Shown in pieces: positions 20,934-31,285 of a stretch of DNA of 64,000 nt (positions within the stretch are counted from its first letter, which is position 1; each line of letters begins with the position of its first letter). Source of the stretch: Atriophallophorus winterbourni. Its lineage: Eukaryota > Platyhelminthes > Trematoda > Plagiorchiida > Microphallidae. Location: the NCBI GenBank assembly GCA_013407085.1, contig JACCGJ010016238.1, positions 1-64,000 of the forward strand, in the 5' to 3' direction. The notes under the pieces were generated by a model that worked only from the letters and a program-made list of their open reading frames with translations, had not been told where the DNA came from and did no database searches. The position numbers were made by a program, and so were the translations under genes.

Positions 20934-21280
20934 TAAAGAATTTCTTCCTCGGTATTATGAAATTATGAAATCGTCATCACAACTTCCCGCTGATTGGATT
21001 CAATATCTACCGGATTTGGGCACCATTCTCGGTCAAGCTGAAAACTTCATTATTAATACAAATGACACTGATATGCCAACTCGATTGTTACCGTATTTGG
21101 GAAACGGTTACGTCGCGACACAACCTTATTCCCATTGGGTTTTCATGGATGGGTTTTACAATGGGGAAAAAACTGCCAGTCACCGTGCTTGTATTCCCTC
21201 CCCTTTTCACTGGAGAGTTGTACCAGATTCTTCTCCTGATGATGAAGTAACTCAAGAATTCTGGATGCATTTCGGTATCG
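20934..21280 (+). CDS. PGGHG: PGGHG-like glucosidase, exon 1 recognised (N-terminal)
   Basis: This is the N-terminal domain of a GH65-family glucosidase that in vertebrates removes glucose from glucosyl-galactosyl-hydroxylysine of collagen (EC 3.2.1.107). The diagnostic blocks are LPYLGNGYVAT, GFYNGEKTASHRACIPSP and the strand after them. The exon ends at ATCG|GTAAGT. An acceptor CGCATTACAG at 20933 gives the chosen start. The first ATG in frame is at 20965, so that may instead be the initiation codon. The frame is closed by a TGA at 20872. Any earlier exon is not visible in the repeats to the left. Confidence 0.75.
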
Positions 21281-21315
21281 GTAAGTATAACTGTGATTCA
21301 GAAAATCTTTTTTAG
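21281..21315 (+). other. 35 nt mini-intron
   Basis: GTAAGT at the left and CTTTTTTAG at the right bound an intron of 35 bases. Joining the flanks keeps the frame (phase 1) and the conserved alignment of the glucosidase. Schistosomes are known for such tiny introns near the 5' ends of genes, which supports a trematode origin. Confidence 0.75.
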
Positions 21316-21523
21316 GCTTGTTTACGCATCGTTTTGTCTGCGATCGCTTTGAGCTCTGTTGCTCTACTTTCGTTTCGCGTCAGCGTCCGGCTATATTGGT
21401 TCGCTATTTGTTTGGGCGGTTTAGTTCGGTGGAAGATAGCCTGCGTGTGCGTGTTAACAATGAATTTCGGTTTATTACTCCCGACTGTGTAGTTACTGAC
21501 GACAAAAACGGCGATGGTCTCAC
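21316..21523 (+). CDS. PGGHG: PGGHG-like glucosidase, exon 2
   Basis: The exon starts after CTTTTTTAG and ends at CTCAC|GTAAGT. It encodes the strand FTHRFVCDRFELCCSTFVSR and a following RPAILVRYLFG block, equivalent to the F-L-H-T-L-E ... HVLAFRVSI part of the vertebrate N-terminal beta-sandwich. It enters in phase 1 and leaves in phase 2, both matching the neighbouring exons. The intron after it is about 2.2 kb and holds a short repeat S (21970-22170) and satellite relics (22440-22740). Confidence 0.65.
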
Positions 21524-21969
21524 GTAAGTTCACGCTTCTCATATTGTCAAGTGATTTGATTGAGTTGGTTAGACGTCGTTTATTTTTGGAACATCTTGTG
21601 TTGAGCTCCACAAGATATTGAAGCCTAAATTGTGGATTTTGGTCTAGGGAGTGTTTGTTCGGCTTGAATATTAGTTTAACATTTTGCCAACTTTTGTACG
21701 TGTTTTTGTAGAGTCTGCCTTTCATATCCGTTGGTTGTATTCAGCTGCGTTCTTCGTTGGACTTTCCTTCGAATTCGAAATAATCTTGACGATATCGTTC
21801 GAGTATTTCAGTTATAACTTCTTGGCGTAATCAGTCTTCATGATGGTCTGCTCCTTTTCCGTTAGACATAAATAATGATGTGACGTCAATTTCAATTTCT
21901 TTCTTTCAGCTTTCCACCTATTATTCACTTCATTCGAGTCCTTCGATGATGACGATGATGATGATGAAA

Positions 21970-22170
21970 GCACAAGCCTAATCCGGGCAAAGTGCCGTAC
22001 AGTCAGAGACTGCACGTGGGCTAAGATACTGTCAGGTTGCCCAGGCCTAGACAGATATGAGGAAGAAAATAGAACAGGAAATGGTAGTGAGACTCCAGCC
22101 TGTTTCAGCATGCAGCTCACTACCTCTGGCCAATCAATTTAGCACGGTGTTAGCCGCACAGCACGAGTCC
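21970..22170 (+). repeat. short interspersed repeat S, forward copy
   Basis: A near-complete forward copy follows a short GATGAC/GATGAT stretch: GCACAAGCCTAATCCGGGCA, CTGTCAGGTTGCCCAGGCCT, AGCATGCAGCTCACTACCTC and TTAGCACGGTGTTAGCCGCA occur in order. It is in the second recognised intron of the PGGHG gene. Confidence 0.8.
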
Positions 22171-22439
22171 TTTGCCACTTATGAAATTTCCTTTAAAGTA
22201 AACATGTAAACTTTTAAGCCATTGTTAGACTGGATTCACACAACCAACACATATAGTGAATCTGTCAGCTGATCAAGCCAATGGAATTGACCATTTTTTG
22301 ACGACATCAGGCCTACTAAACGGAAATTGACGATCGCAACAAAGATTCTTTAATTAAAATTTTGTACGCAACAATTTCATGAATTAGATCGAAGTCAGAT
22401 GAGTTGTACATGTTATGCATTTAATACAATTTTATGGAA

Positions 22440-22740
22440 GTGTGGGTGTTGTTAACATCCCTCGCACTTACACACCCAACCGATTTCTGGCTATTTGCCG
22501 TTATCCGGTTCAGTGAGCCTTGTAACAGCGTGTTTGACCATCATGGTTCGTGAATTCAAAGTCCAACTTTGTTCACCAATTATCCACTGTTACAATGTTC
22601 ACCGAATCTAAGCGTACGGTCTCTACCTGTTAACGGCAAACAGTAATGTGTACGTGCGGGTGAGGTGAACAACGCACTGCTTTGGCCATCCATCATTGCT
22701 TTGAGTGCTTGACCAGGAATCACTATGTGATTCTTTGTTT
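22440..22740 (+). repeat. satellite relics with dead hammerheads
   Basis: Two facing, diverged satellite pieces are present: one reverse (22440-22520, AACCGATTTCTGGCTATTTG) and one forward (22600-22700, CTCTACCTGTTAACGGCAAA). Core residues needed for cleavage are lost in both. Bases 22745-23770 beyond contain no recognised element. Confidence 0.5.
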
Positions 22741-23772
22741 GAACATTGACAGTGGCCTCAACTTCGAAATATGTAATTTATATAATGCTATTCAATTTAA
22801 TCTTCAAACGCTTTTTCTTGTTGAGAAGAGGCCAGAAGAATTAAGGCCTTCCCGGTCTAGCGTTTATTCATCCCACTCTCCGGTCTCATTAACACATAGT
22901 GGTACATGTTATAGAGATCAAATCACCGCGCAAGGTCCAACTTAAATCTGTTGAATATTTAATTTTTATTGCTTCATCAATGGCTTTGAAGTTTCACACT
23001 TCTTTCAGCTCTCTAAGCATGACTCCGTCCTACCAGCTATACTCGAGTTCCCTTCTAGTAGGACTACCAATTTGTCTCGATCAGTCGAATTCCCTACAAT
23101 CAAATTTGAGGTTCTACTAGTCATTTGAAATCCACGTACAATATCGATATCGGGCCACACCGATTTTTGCTTCACCATTTGACAATCATGCAAAATGATC
23201 AAACCGATGAGATGCCTCTGTATCTGATTTTCAGACAACGCTGTCGGTACTTTTGTATTATGCTGACACATACGCCTCTCTTGCATGGTACATCAACCGC
23301 AATCCGTTAGTAAGAGGCATTTCATCGATAACATAATCATTTTAACCGGTTTCACCGCTTTCTTACTGTATTAAGGCTCACTTAACCTATACTCGCTACT
23401 CCACGTAATCATGGCAAATGGTCCCAATACTGAGGAGTCCAACAAAAATTTATAAGTGTTTTATTTATTTATAAGTGTTTCAACGCTTGATCCGGTAGTA
23501 CGCTCTGATTCCTATGGACAGATTATTGTGTTTCAGTGTACGAATCGTCAAATTTTGGTCACATGGACTCGTTTTTTATTGTTTTTCCACCATAAGCATT
23601 CTTTTTTCTTTCTATAAACCTCTTCTGATTCTGTATGATCGCATTTATTTGTCATTTTCTCAGTTATACATCCTTCTGTGCAGAATTTTGTAAAATGATC
23701 GTTGCTTACTATACGATAGTTTGTTTAATTTCGTTTATTTTAACCTATTTTCCGTTTAATCTTCATTTGTAG

Positions 23773-23969
23773 AACTCTTCAAGGGGTTGCCTATTCTGTC
23801 GAATGTAGCCGCTACCAAGCCAATCCATCACGGTTTTACATGTGTACAAACGTGTCCAATGATCAGTTGCAAGAAGGCTTTTTATTGAACGCGGAGTCAC
23901 CTTACCGTCGTTTTGTGGCATCGTGTAGTCGTGTGTCCATGAAAGATGCCACTGATCAGTACCGTTCGG
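23773..23969 (+). CDS. PGGHG: PGGHG-like glucosidase, exon 3 (probable)
   Basis: The acceptor TTCATTTGTAG and the donor TTCG|GTGAGT bound 197 bases that stay open only in the frame required by exon 2 (phase 2 in). The protein includes QGVAYSVECSRYQANPSRFY and SPYRRFVASCSRVSMKDATD. It fits the poorly conserved end of the N-terminal domain. Assignment rests on phase, splice sites and position more than on sequence identity. It leaves in phase 1. An exon carrying the conserved SPGGLSN region should follow but was not found. Confidence 0.55.
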
Positions 23970-24009
23970 GTGAGTCACGGTTATATGTTTAATGTTCGAT
24001 CAGACAAGC

Positions 24010-24260
24010 CATAAAACTTTTGTACATGCAGTTAAATATCAAAATCGACGGCTTTTCCGTCAGCGTACAATTTGCCAAATTCCAGACCCGGTGCTATTGT
24101 GCAGGTTCGAAGTGCATTAGCGTGGACATGGCTGACCGGTCTATAGTTATCAAAAATAGACCTGCAACCACCGTTGTGTATTGGCACGACTATGGCTTCT
24201 TTCCAGTCAATAGGAATCACTCCCAGTTGCAAGCATGAACTAATGATATACAGAACACTA
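24010..24260 (-). mobile_element. LINE RT fragment
   Basis: The - strand frame 24232-24032 contains DWKEAIVVPIHNGGCRS and NYRPVSHVHANALRTCTIA, the fingers region of a CR1/Jockey-type RT. Only about 75 residues survive. Confidence 0.65.
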
Positions 24261-24960
24261 CCATCCGGTAAGACCCAAGATCAGGAAGCGCCAGAATGAC
24301 GGACGATGACAATCGCGGGTTTCAGAAGGATTGCGCGAGATCGGTTAAAGCAGCTATAGCTTCCGAAGATGGAAAAGGTCAGCCGCAATGGAAGATACGC
24401 AATTCGTCGAGGTAGGTCAAACGAGCGTTGCGTGTTGAGGGATGAAATCGTACCGGTTGGCACAAAATCGATTTACGAATCAGATCGAAGTGACAACCGT
24501 GACATTCCAGGACGGTGTTGTGGTTACTTGGTTTGCATCCATAAGATAGGCCTGTTTCAAAACAAAATTATACTTGTATGCCACTGTTAAATAGGGTTCT
24601 TACAAAGAAGCACAATGTTCAAATACAGAATCACAAGGTGATTCCTGGCCAAGCGCTCGGTGCGCTCATAAAAGACCAATATTTTGCGGTGGTGTTTATT
24701 GGACAGGGATGTGAGCACTACAAAATGTTTTTTTGTTATTTGCCTTGTGCGTAATAAACGCATTTGAACAATTGGCTCATCGTGTGTTGTGTGATTCGTG
24801 GGTGAACTCGATTAGTGTGTGACCGGTGTGTGACCTCTGCTACTAATCGAGACGCAATCGGTTACGTGGTTATTCTTGGACCAACGACACGAGACCAGAT
24901 GTTCACCAGCTGTCACTCGTTAACCTGAAACGACCTGGCGTCATTATGTCCGGCTTCATC
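24260..24960 (+). repeat. composite repeat A, copy 2
   Basis: The block order is the same as at 2220-2905. In this copy the satellite-like piece (24540-24695) is in the other orientation and lacks the hammerhead core. The right block ends TCACTCGTTAACCTGAAACG, like copy 1. Bases 24960-25430 hold nothing I recognise. Confidence 0.55.
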
Positions 24961-25436
24961 CTCTACAACCCAGCCACGCTCATACCTAAGTGATCTATTT
25001 TGTCGGCATTGTGACCTAGTCAAGCAGCAGCCATTTCGTGTCAGGCAATCACGTGACGGGAATTTCATTCCTTCCTGAAAAATTTTTGACGATCTTTCAA
25101 GCGTTTGTCTGATGGTGTGTTAGAACATTATAAGAACTGATTCAGCCCAATTTCCTATTACAATACACAGCATTTATTCGACATAACGTCATCAATAGTG
25201 CTAATTATGCTGAAAGTGATCATTGGCGTCTTTCGAATACTTCGAATGTGCTGATATTATTCTCCATTTGCCAAGTTTCAAATAGTTATTTAGCTGTCTC
25301 AGTGCGCATACTGGATACATGTTTCTTGTTCTCTATCCGATTCATTCCTCCATTCTCATTCTGTTGTAAATTGTGTTATTCTGAACTTCCTGTTTATCTA
25401 TTTTGCTAAATAAGGTATCTGGCATCATGTATCGAA

Positions 25437-26000
25437 TCATTTTTTCCACAGCCTACGCCTTCGATGAGCTGCTCGCGGGTAACTTGTTAAACGAGCATGC
25501 TCTTGCGTAGAAGGATCTCTGGCTGCAAGGCTCCGTTCAATTACACATCGACACCACCGAAAGTGATGAGGGTGCCTCTCCATTACCTTCGATCCTCCTG
25601 TCCGCGCAATATAGCTTGTTGACCAATTTTCCACTCCCCTCTCAGTTACAACCGCCCTTTCACGACGCCCTTGATTGCAGTTTCTTCGGGCTTTGCCCAA
25701 CTGGGTTGGCTCGTGGTAACGAAGAAGATGATTACATGGTATGAATTTTGAATGCCAAAACTGCGACGTTTCGCAAAACAGTTTGACATCTGCAATGTAG
25801 CGGGAAATGTTTGTGACCGATCGGGGAATAATATTCACGAGAAAAAAAAGTTTGTAACGAATCGGTGAGAGCAGTTTATTGCTTCTGACTCAGAAGCTTC
25901 GTCAGGCCAAGGGTGTCAGCACGAACAGAGATCAAGCTTAAATTTCATTCACCTGACCAATCCTAAGCTGGCTATGAAACTGCACAGGCCATGGTGGGTG
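25437..26000 (-). mobile_element. possible Penelope-like element end (weak)
   Basis: The - strand has CTGACGAAGCTTCTGAGTCA, a hammerhead-like start with a 7-pair stem II, at about 25905-25880, then GCGAAACGTCGCAG at about 25770. GAAACGTC after a CTGACGA core is the arrangement of Penelope-like element hammerheads, but here about 110 bases lie between the two parts and GAAA is changed in the first. The 133-residue ORF (25838-25437) has no motif I recognise. Bases 26000-26410 hold only an unrecognised 74-residue ORF. Confidence 0.25.
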
Positions 26001-26416
26001 CTGCGCTCGTTAAGATAGACAAGCGCGTTCAATATCAACTGACGCACCGCCACCTTTACATGCTGTATAATCCCTTAATTGCTTTGGTCTTGGCAGGTGT
26101 AAATGACATCTGCTGACAGATTACCTCGATTGCGTAATCGGTGCGCACACTAGGGGTCGCGCACGTTAATGTTTATCCGCTGCAGATCCAGATGCCAAAT
26201 TGTGGATATATCAGCCCCTTCCACCTTAATGACCTCGTCTTATCACTTCTACGTTATCAAGATCAACACTGTGACTTGTGTCCAGCACGTGATCCGCTAG
26301 TGATTTATATTCACTGGAATTCCATGGTTGCATACCGATTCGATTTTTGTGTTCACTTATCCTAGCACTGAGTTATCTGGATGTTTGCCGAGCAACTCTT
26401 GCAGTTTTGATCTCTT

Positions 26417-26490
26417 ATAATATATATATTAGTAGTATATAGATATATATATAAATTATATATAATATATAATAGTAGTATATATAACAC
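26417..26490 (+). repeat. AT-rich low-complexity tract
   Basis: About 70 bases consist almost only of TATA and TAGTAGTATATA repeats. No coding or regulatory reading is supported. Confidence 0.85.
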
Positions 26491-26566
26491 TATTCATGGA
26501 CATACGTGCTCAACCGGAATGTAATTGCTTCACTGCTGATGTTTCGTAAAATTATTGTTTTTATGT

Positions 26567-26594
26567 GCGCCTTATAGTCCGAAAATTACGGTAT
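26567..26594 (+). mobile_element. solo terminal repeat of a Tc1/mariner-group element
   Basis: The stretch TGCGCCTTATAGTCCGAAAA followed by TTACGGTA reads, reverse-complemented, TACCGTAATTTTCGGACTAT then AAGGCGCA. This has the layout of the 24 bp inverted repeat of the transposon at 27306-28283 (TA, CCGTAA, ..., TATA, GG-CGC). No matching left end was found, so it is a relic, 50 bases upstream of a PGGHG exon. Confidence 0.45.
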
Positions 26595-26645
26595 ATATAT
26601 CCAAATTACAAAGGAAATTGATATCTTTTTTCCCTATTCGCATAG

Positions 26646-26820
26646 GGTCACGTCTTTTGGGACATGGAAATGTGGATGTTGCCTTGGGTGAATCTTTTTC
26701 ATCCGGATTTATGCCAGTTGGCGTTGGACTACCGTTTCGCTACACTCGCAGTAGCCCACGAACGAGCAATTTTTAGCGGACTTGACGGAGCACGCTTTCC
26801 GTGGGAAAGTGCTTTCACAG
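26646..26820 (+). CDS. PGGHG: PGGHG-like glucosidase, catalytic-domain exon with HVFWD
   Basis: Starting after TTCGCATAG and ending at TCACAG|GTTTGT, the exon encodes GHVFWDMEMWMLPW, LDYRFATLAVAHERA and GARFPWESAFT. These match the start of the (alpha/alpha)6 barrel of PGGHG/GH65. The Asp in HVFWD corresponds to the Asp reported as catalytically important in the human enzyme (Asp301, from memory). It enters in phase 0 and leaves in phase 1. The exon before it was not found. Confidence 0.9.
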
Positions 26821-27305
26821 GTTTGTCAGCAAGCTAAGTACGGCAGATTGATAAATCCCGAATAGATCTTAGTCTGCATGGTCAGCTTCATTAATTTTTC
26901 GATTTTAAACTCACACGCCTTAAATTTGCCGAAAAGTGTGGTATCTTAGCGTGTGGTGGAGAATTTGTTTTTATGTTTGTGGCTACCGTCCGCCTCAAGC
27001 TGGGCAGCCCCCAGCCAATAAGGTGGCGTCTTGCCACGGTCTGCTATCCTCATTGGGTGAATGGGGATTAAGAATGAACTGACAAGCAGACTGTATTTTT
27101 CCGCACCAGCGGAACTAAACAACAAAGGTCAGTTCTGAAACTGGGAACCTGGAACGTGCTTCAAGGATTTCACGACGGCGTCTCGAATATTGGAGGTCTG
27201 AGAAAATCAGTTGTGATTAACAATGAGCTAAAAAGGCTGAATGTCGACTTGGCTGCCCTGCAAGAGACGCGATTACCAGACACTGGTATGCTAACAAAGA
27301 GATTA

Positions 27306-28283
27306 CCGTAAATACCCGCGTATAGGACGCACTTTTTTCATCATAAGTTGCCCTAAAAACCCAGGTGCGTCTTATCCATGGATACTTTATTATAAAAATT
27401 ATGCATTTATCATAATATCAAAAATTTAAATCTTCGTCTTATTGATAGGTTATTTCTTACAAAAAATCTCCTGCACCAGTTCATCGACGCCTTAAAATCT
27501 GTAATGCTTTGCTCTTTCGCTAATCTTAGTGCCTGTAAACGAACGGTAGTGGTGCTGACCACCAGACAGTCTCGACGAGTATCTTGAATTCATTTAATGA
27601 GCGCCTTTTTCAGGTTAGGGTGGTGAGCCTTCGAGCCTCTGTTCGACCTCTTCATCTTTCGCATTTCTTTAATGGTACTTTCGGCTTTTCTCCATTTTCT
27701 GATCACGCATTCAGTCGGACCAAATTGCCGCTCAGCTGCCCGGTTCCCGTGTTCTTTCGCGTACTTGATCACTTCCATTTTAAAGTTTGAAGTATAGCTC
27801 TGTCGTTTTGTCTTCTTCATGTTGAAGGGTAATAATGAACTGTATCTTTAAAAACACCGGTAATAGGTAGAATATTTATACTGCCGATGTGTAATATCAT
27901 GAAAGTGTAATATCAACCAATCATGGAGTAGTATTTTACTCTCGTTGGAGCAGAAACTTTTCCTTAAAAAATGTCATCCAATCATTCGGCATGACGCCCA
28001 AGAATGAGAAGTGCACTTTCCACGATAGTCTACATAGGCTAGACAGACATCTGCTGACTGACAGGATGAATGAGTCAGCAATCAGCACACACGACGATCA
28101 TAGCGATTGTATGGAGTTCACCGTGATTGACTTAAGTTCACCGTTTCTATAAAAATTAATGGAAATTAAGGACTAAAATTAGGATGCGTCCTATACATAG
28201 GTACACAGCTTTTCCATCGTTTTTAGGGTCAAATATCCACTGCGTCCTATACATGGTATCGTCCTATACGCGGGTATTTACGG
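27306..28283 (-). mobile_element. 978 bp pogo/Tigger-like DNA transposon, internally deleted
   Basis: Perfect 24 bp terminal inverted repeats (CCGTAAATACCCGCGTATAG then GACG) lie at 27306-27329 and 28260-28283. They are flanked on both sides by TA, the target duplication of the Tc1/mariner/pogo superfamily. The element interrupts a LINE endonuclease gene. It encodes only the two DNA-binding domains of the transposase (27400-27820, -), with no DDE catalytic domain, so it is non-autonomous. Perfect ends suggest a fairly recent insertion. Confidence 0.85.
27400..27820 (-). pseudogene. pogo/Tigger-type transposase, N-terminal DNA-binding domains only
   Basis: The first frame (27820-27590) begins KKTKRQSYTSNFKMEVIKYA and continues AAERQFGPTECVIRKWRKAE, a Brinker/Psq-like helix-turn-helix. 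After a frame break near 27590, the stretch LRLAKEQSITDFKASMNWC and RRFFVRNNLSIRRRF is a CENP-B-type helix-turn-helix. These two domains in this order are the DNA-binding half of Tigger/pogo transposases. The catalytic DDE domain is absent. It is not a functional enzyme but could still bind its ends. Confidence 0.75.
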
Positions 28284-28284
28284 T

Positions 28285-28617
28285 ACACATCTTTTGGAAA
28301 GGAAGGGGTTCTGATGAGCCTCGACTGCATGGAGTTGTGTTTGCCGTGCGAAACGGCCTACTAAAAGCAGCAGCGGGAGAGAATGGATTTAGACTCAGTC
28401 TGAAGTGCCTTACCGGTACCATTACGTTGGTCAAAGTTTATGCACCGACGCTCTCTTCGATGCCTGCTGAAAAAGACGCTTTTTATCGTAACCTCACAAC
28501 CGTCCTCAAAAACGGTGTAGTGGTATTGTGTGATTTCAATGCCGGAGTTGGTGCAGATCACGAGTCTTGGCCAAACTGTCTAGGTAATTTCGGAGTAGGT
28601 CGAACAAACAATAATTG
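28285..28617 (+). pseudogene. RTE/L1-like LINE endonuclease, part after the transposon
   Basis: The frame carries FAVRNGLLKAAAGENGFRL, LTGTITLVKVYAPTLSS and VVVLCDFNAGVGADHESWP, then stops at TGA where the parent would have Gln. The GDFN catalytic motif appears as CDFN. The SDH-equivalent (AECDTDHRWFVSHTRFHR) lies at about 28800-28850 in another frame. Confidence 0.7.
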
Positions 28618-29432
28618 ACAAAGCCTTTTAGAACTGCGCAAACAGTTCAGTCTTTGTGTCAGTAACATTCTCTCAAACAAAACCACAGCTCAAGGTCTAT
28701 TGGAAACATCCTCGCTCCAAGCATTAGCATCAGCTTGATCTTATTCTTGTTAGGCGCACTAATATAGGAAGCGCACTCCTCACCAGATCATATCAAAGCG
28801 CAGAATGCGACACTGACCATCGCTGGTTTGTGTCCCACACGAGATTTCACCGCACCAAATTGTCTGCTAGACCAAGGATAGACGTCACTCGCTGTGCCAT
28901 TTGCAAAAGCCTTCCAAAATGCGTTCAACAACACAACCCCACTCGAATCGGCTTCAGAAAACTGGAAAAGCTGCTGTGTTGGACGAGTTCAAATGAAGGG
29001 AGGAGGAGTTCAAATGTTTGCCAACAGAGCATTACTTACGACTTCTATGAGCAGCTAGAAATAAGGTCTAACAGACTGAAAGACGATGTGCAAATTACTA
29101 TTGGACTGAAATTAGGCTCAGTATCCAAAAAAGTCACGGATACTGGAAACTTTCACGGTATGTATGATAGGATCAAGAGAGCCATTGGTTCAAACAAACT
29201 TGAAACATCTGCCATTAAGTTTGTATCAGGTAACCCGATCGTCGACAATACTCTGTAGATGGAAAGATAAATAAAGCACTTCTCCTTTCTCTACTCTATG
29301 GACAATACGGCAGGGAGGGTCTTTTTAAAATGCTTGATCTAATAAGCTGCCCCCAAGACTTCTCACACTCGCTATTTCGTTCCACTCTAGCATAAAGGAC
29401 TCAGTCCATTTTAACGGTTTCAGTTCAGAGAC

Positions 29433-29915
29433 TTGGAATTCGCAGAGGTGTCAAACAAGGGTGTGTTCTTGCTCCCACGCTGTTCGGCATTTTTTGCTCT
29501 GCTTCTGAAGCACGCTTTTAGGACGAGAACAATAGGCATTTACCTACGCACGCGAAGTGATGGCAAGCTGTTCATCCTCAAGCGGTTGGGAGAACAAATC
29601 AAGGCACGGGATGTGCTAATCCGTGACCTACTGTTTGCCGAAGATGCGGCCATTATTGTTCACTACCAAAAACACCTCCAGTCTCTAATGGACTATTTTT
29701 CGTCGGCATGCAAACAATTTGGGCTAACAATCAGCATGCGCAAGATCAAAGTCCCTTGTATCTTGGGCTACCGTCCAGCGTTTGACATGGCATTTCAAAG
29801 CAATCGGTTTTGCTGGCCGGATCTAACCTTTATGCATAAACTCCGTCTTTTTGATGCTACTGCATATTCTCTACGCGAGCTCGCGAAAATCTACTTAAGC
29901 TCTACGTTAAATTGA
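29433..29915 (+). pseudogene. RTE/L1-like LINE reverse transcriptase palm
   Basis: The 160-residue frame follows RRGVKQGCVLAPTLFGIF, which lies partly in a neighbouring frame. It contains RTRSDGKLFILKRLGEQIKA and DVLIRDLLFAEDAAIIVHYQ, with the catalytic Asp-Asp replaced by Glu-Asp. The domain is truncated after the palm, 110 bases before a PGGHG exon. Confidence 0.75.
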
Positions 29916-30031
29916 TTGACCTATTTTTGCCACGCTCTCATTTCCAGTTACTATAATCACATCAACTACAACTTTCAATGCCAATGGCCATGTGCTTGCG
30001 GCAATGATCCAAACTTTATTCATTTTTCAAG

Positions 30032-30253
30032 GTATTGAAACAACACCTTGGGATTTAGCCGCCAACAATCAGGTGCACGTTGTCGGTGCCGTGTCACACG
30101 CGGTTCAGCTGTGGTTACTTACCAACGCAAATGATGCTGCTGTCGAGAGTTCTTGGTACGCGCGAAAAGGAAGATTATTGCTGGAAGGAGTTGCTCGGTT
30201 CTGGTATTGGAGAATGAATTATAGCGAGGAGAAGAATGCATTTGAAATCGTCG
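30032..30253 (+). CDS. PGGHG: PGGHG-like glucosidase, barrel exon
   Basis: The acceptor ATTTTTCAAG and donor GTCG|GTACGT bound the exon. It encodes IETTPWDLAANNQVHVVGAV, HAVQLWLLTNANDAAVESSW and VARFWYWRMNYSEEKNAFEI, matching the VQEVHVNGAV ... AVAEFWCSRVEWS region of vertebrate PGGHG. The first codon is completed by the last base of the exon at 26646-26820 (Gly), so the two join exactly. Confidence 0.9.
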
Positions 30254-31285
30254 GTACGTTTTGCTGTCGTTCTACGCACCAGAACAATGTTACATTCGCA
30301 TAAGCCTCACTGTGACTCATCGACAATGAGTTAAGACCGAGACTTCCCTACATTCTTGTGGTCTTCATTGGAGTTGGCGTTCGTTTTGAATGCTCTGTGC
30401 AGCTTTTCAATCTGTGTTAAGAGCCAGCCAAGGTTCTGTGTGGTGATAAATTCCACACGGGTTGTAGTACTTTAAGCTTGAACCTCCCTAGACAGACCAA
30501 GAACAAATGGAATGAAGATGGTGAAACTGCAGCGTGTTTTGCATCAATCAAGTTCCCCTGGTTTTATCTGCACAATATAGCGAATTACAATCTGGACGAA
30601 ATTTGCGCAGTCGATGTCACCTGATTTCATTACAGAGTGCACAAACTTCACAATCCCAGGTTTCGGGTTACAGCCTGTAACTCGCTGTCGCTATCATTTT
30701 CTGACTTTTTGTTTGGGCCCAGACAACGTGCAACAGTGTCTCATCCCACTTGTAGCCTGTGTAATGGTGCGTCACTTAGACAGGCTCAGTTTGCCTTTCT
30801 TGATATTAACGCTTGGTGACTTTAATGTTATAATTACATACTGCTAAATTTCGAGGCTTTTTCTTGGGCGATTAACAAATTTGTCCAACGTGGAGTTCTC
30901 TTATATCTCTTTGAAATGAATTCTTCCGCTTTCAATGCCATCTATTGCATCCTTTGTTTACAAGGAGCATTAAACCAGTAAGGAAAGTAAACATCTCTAT
31001 GTTCATTTAGGCCCTTGTTGATTTAATATGAGAGGAAATTCGAACGCATTTCAGTGCCAATGGCAAACAGCTGTATTCGATTTCGCCCAACTGTTGTGTA
31101 AGTCACATTTTCTCTTATTTAATGCTGCTCATTTTGATCGGCCATCATTTGCTCTTTGCAATCTGGCTTCGGCTTCTTAAAAAACGTTTTTTCGGAACGA
31201 GGTGAGCTTCATTCATGCACGAAACCGCACACGGAAGCCTTCGTCAATTTGGCTTTGACATGGTCAATTTTCGCTCCTCCTACAG

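Larger units (their letters stand above)
26930..29920 (+). mobile_element. RTE/L1-like LINE (craniofacial-protein-2-like type), split by a DNA transposon
   Basis: The endonuclease begins at about 27140 (GTWNVLQGFHDGVSN, DLAALQETRLPD), is cut at 27304, and continues at 28285 (DEPRLHGVVFAVRN, VKVYAPTLSSMP, LCDFNAGVGADHESWPNCLG). The linker (FHRTKLSARPRIDV) and RT palm (RRGVKQGCVLAPTLFGIF, LLFAEDAAII, QSLMDYFSSACKQFGLTIS) follow. It has frameshifts, and FADD is changed to FAED. It lies wholly in a PGGHG intron. Other 3' pieces of this family are at 42700, 47410, 47990 and 51110. Confidence 0.8.

Noticed and set aside
25437..25838. 133-residue - strand ORF as a gene
   Set aside because: It is an Arg/His-rich composition without motifs, next to repeat-like sequence. 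It is more likely part of a repeat.
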